The position numbers were made by a program, and so were the translations under genes. A stretch of DNA of 64,000 bases, from assembly GCA_041739275.1 (NCBI GenBank), contig JBGSOF010000034.1, forward strand, positions 31,473-95,472, given 5' to 3'. Positions 63,312-64,000 of this stretch are shown piece after piece; position 1 is the stretch's first letter, and the number at the start of each line of letters is the position of its first letter. The notes beneath the pieces were generated by a model. It did not search any database and was not told where the DNA came from. It saw only the letters and a list, made by a program, of their open reading frames with translations. The DNA is from WGMI01 sp041739275 (GTDB taxonomy: Bacteria; Bacteroidota; Bacteroidia; Flavobacteriales; Schleiferiaceae).

Positions 63312-63653
63312 TTAACAGCAATTTGAGTTATCCAGATACCCGTGAATATTCACTGAAAGCAGTCCTTCTAAGAGCTCTTTAGCCTTGGCCCAGCCCATCG
63401 GGTCGATGCAGTAATTCACCTTTGGGCCTTCTACGCTGCCTTTGATGAGGCCGGCTTCTTTGAGTTCGCGCAGGTGCTGGCTGATGGTCGGTTGCGCCAG
63501 CCCGAGTTCGTCGACAAGTAGGCCGTTGACGCAGCTGCCCGTTCGCAACAAATACTGAACAATCGCGATGCGCGCAGGGTGCGCGATGGCTTTCGCCAAA
63601 AGGGCAATGGCGTTTTGTTCTTCCGTAAAAAGGTCTGTTCGGCTGGCTCCCAT
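63312..63653 (-). CDS. arsR: ArsR/SmtB-family repressor of the arsenic operon
   Basis: Winged-helix dimer that releases DNA when it binds As(III) or Sb(III). 113 residues from ATG 63653; the longer upstream frame covers the operator and is rejected. The helix-turn-helix segment is LGLAQPTISQHLRELKEAGL and the wing is EGPKVNYCIDP. The usual ELCVCDL site is absent; cysteines are at 41 (GSCVNG), 82 (NYCI) and a C-terminal pair 112-113 (NSNCC), so the arsenite site must be of another type. First gene of the operon. Confidence 0.9.
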   Translation of the reverse strand: MGASRTDLFTEEQNAIALLAKAIAHPARIAIVQYLLRTGSCVNGLLVDELGLAQPTISQHLRELKEAGLIKGSVEGPKVNYCIDPMGWAKAKELLEGLLSVNIHGYLDNSNCC

Positions 63654-63665
63654 CGGGATATTTAG

Positions 63666-63677
63666 ATATTGCAATAT
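63666..63677. promoter_or_regulatory. Probable ArsR operator
   Basis: ATATTGCAATAT, a perfect 12-base palindrome 13 bases upstream of the arsR ATG. It lies within an AT-rich stretch where the promoter should be. Operators of this protein family are AT-rich inverted repeats overlapping the promoter, so binding here would repress the whole operon including arsR itself. Confidence 0.6.
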
Positions 63678-63812
63678 TACGATGAATATGGTTGTGAAAG
63701 GGGTCACGGGATATTTCTGGGAGAGATGTTTTCTCAATCAATTCAAGGTTCAGTTTTTTGGAAGAATAAAGCCTAAAGTTGATTGAACGAGGGTCTTCCA
63801 AATTAAACTTGG

Positions 63813-64000
63813 GCCTTCGGGTCGAAGTCTTCCGGCTTCGCCGAAAAGCATTGTAAGATGGCCTGCGCTGTTCATTCCCTCTCTACGGATTTGATGTCTT
63901 CCCCGCTGCCGCGGAGGCCTTCTTTCTTTGCTGCTCCAAAGAAGGTGTAGAGCCACGACGCCTCGTGGCTCTGTTGTATTGCCGAATCTGTTTTGACCGA
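63813..64000. repeat. Long direct repeat, right copy (runs off the window)
   Basis: Second copy of 58601-58788, same orientation, 160 bases upstream of the arsR start. It includes the identical 98-base block at 63903-64000 with the GAGCCACGA/TCGTGGCTC hairpin. The last base of the window still matches, so the repeat may extend further. Confidence 0.92.

Overview
The window looks like a chromosomal segment of a Bacteroidota bacterium, probably Flavobacteriales-like, although no taxonomic marker was searched. Four to six proteins carry type IX secretion (T9SS) C-terminal sorting domains of the 'Por' or gliding-motility type. Several genes are preceded by TAnnTTTG-like -7 boxes, the Bacteroidota sigma factor signature. 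Typical family neighbourhoods are present: DUF4254 beside a family 9 glycosyltransferase, a TamL-like lipoprotein barrel, DUF6702 with HupE/UreJ, and mutA-mutB-meaB. TTG and GTG start codons are frequent and many neighbouring genes overlap by 1-8 bases, so most of the window is compact operons.

Layout. 1-2.1 kb: rpsR (partial), rplI, rimO. 2.2-5.2 kb (minus): hutI-ftcD of histidine breakdown. 5.2-9.4 kb: kdsB, tRNA-His, a glycosyltransferase, a sulfotransferase-like gene, a di-haem peroxidase. 9.5-15.5 kb: rplS, then a minus-strand operon of a carboxypeptidase-like surface protein, aroC, a dicarboxylate/glutamate symporter and a PD40-OmpA protein. 15.5-18.6 kb: ettA, an unknown gene, tRNA-Glu and rpsT. 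18.6-24.5 kb: an AT-rich island of secreted T9SS proteins bounded by a 70-bp duplication of the rpsT tail and terminator. 24.8-36.1 kb: a surface protein, an FtsB-like protein, the methylmalonyl-CoA mutase operon, an aminotransferase, DUF4254, a heptosyltransferase-like gene and a Trk potassium channel. 36.2-45.2 kb: an rRNA methyltransferase, TamL-like barrel, SPOR protein, tig-clpP-clpX, thyA-folA. 45.5-46.9 kb: an AT-rich two-gene PIN-domain cassette. 47-58.3 kb: nuclease, T9SS hydrolases, NlpC/P60, M1 aminopeptidase, HupE, DUF6702. 58.6-64 kb: an arsenic operon between two copies of a ~188-bp direct repeat.

The most unusual material is in the last part. Operon arsR-arsM-arsC-dsbD-acr3 encodes an arsenate reductase of the three-cysteine, thioredoxin-coupled type that carries a lipoprotein signal peptide. 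It overlaps by one base a DsbD-like transporter that lacks the usual N-terminal periplasmic domain. Together they suggest extracytoplasmic arsenate (or other oxyanion) reduction powered by DsbD. The acr3 efflux gene in the same operon is cut by one in-frame TAG. Other leads are a heptanucleotide repeat at the start of a secreted T9SS protein (possible phase variation), the rpsT-tail duplication around that island, and the PIN cassette.
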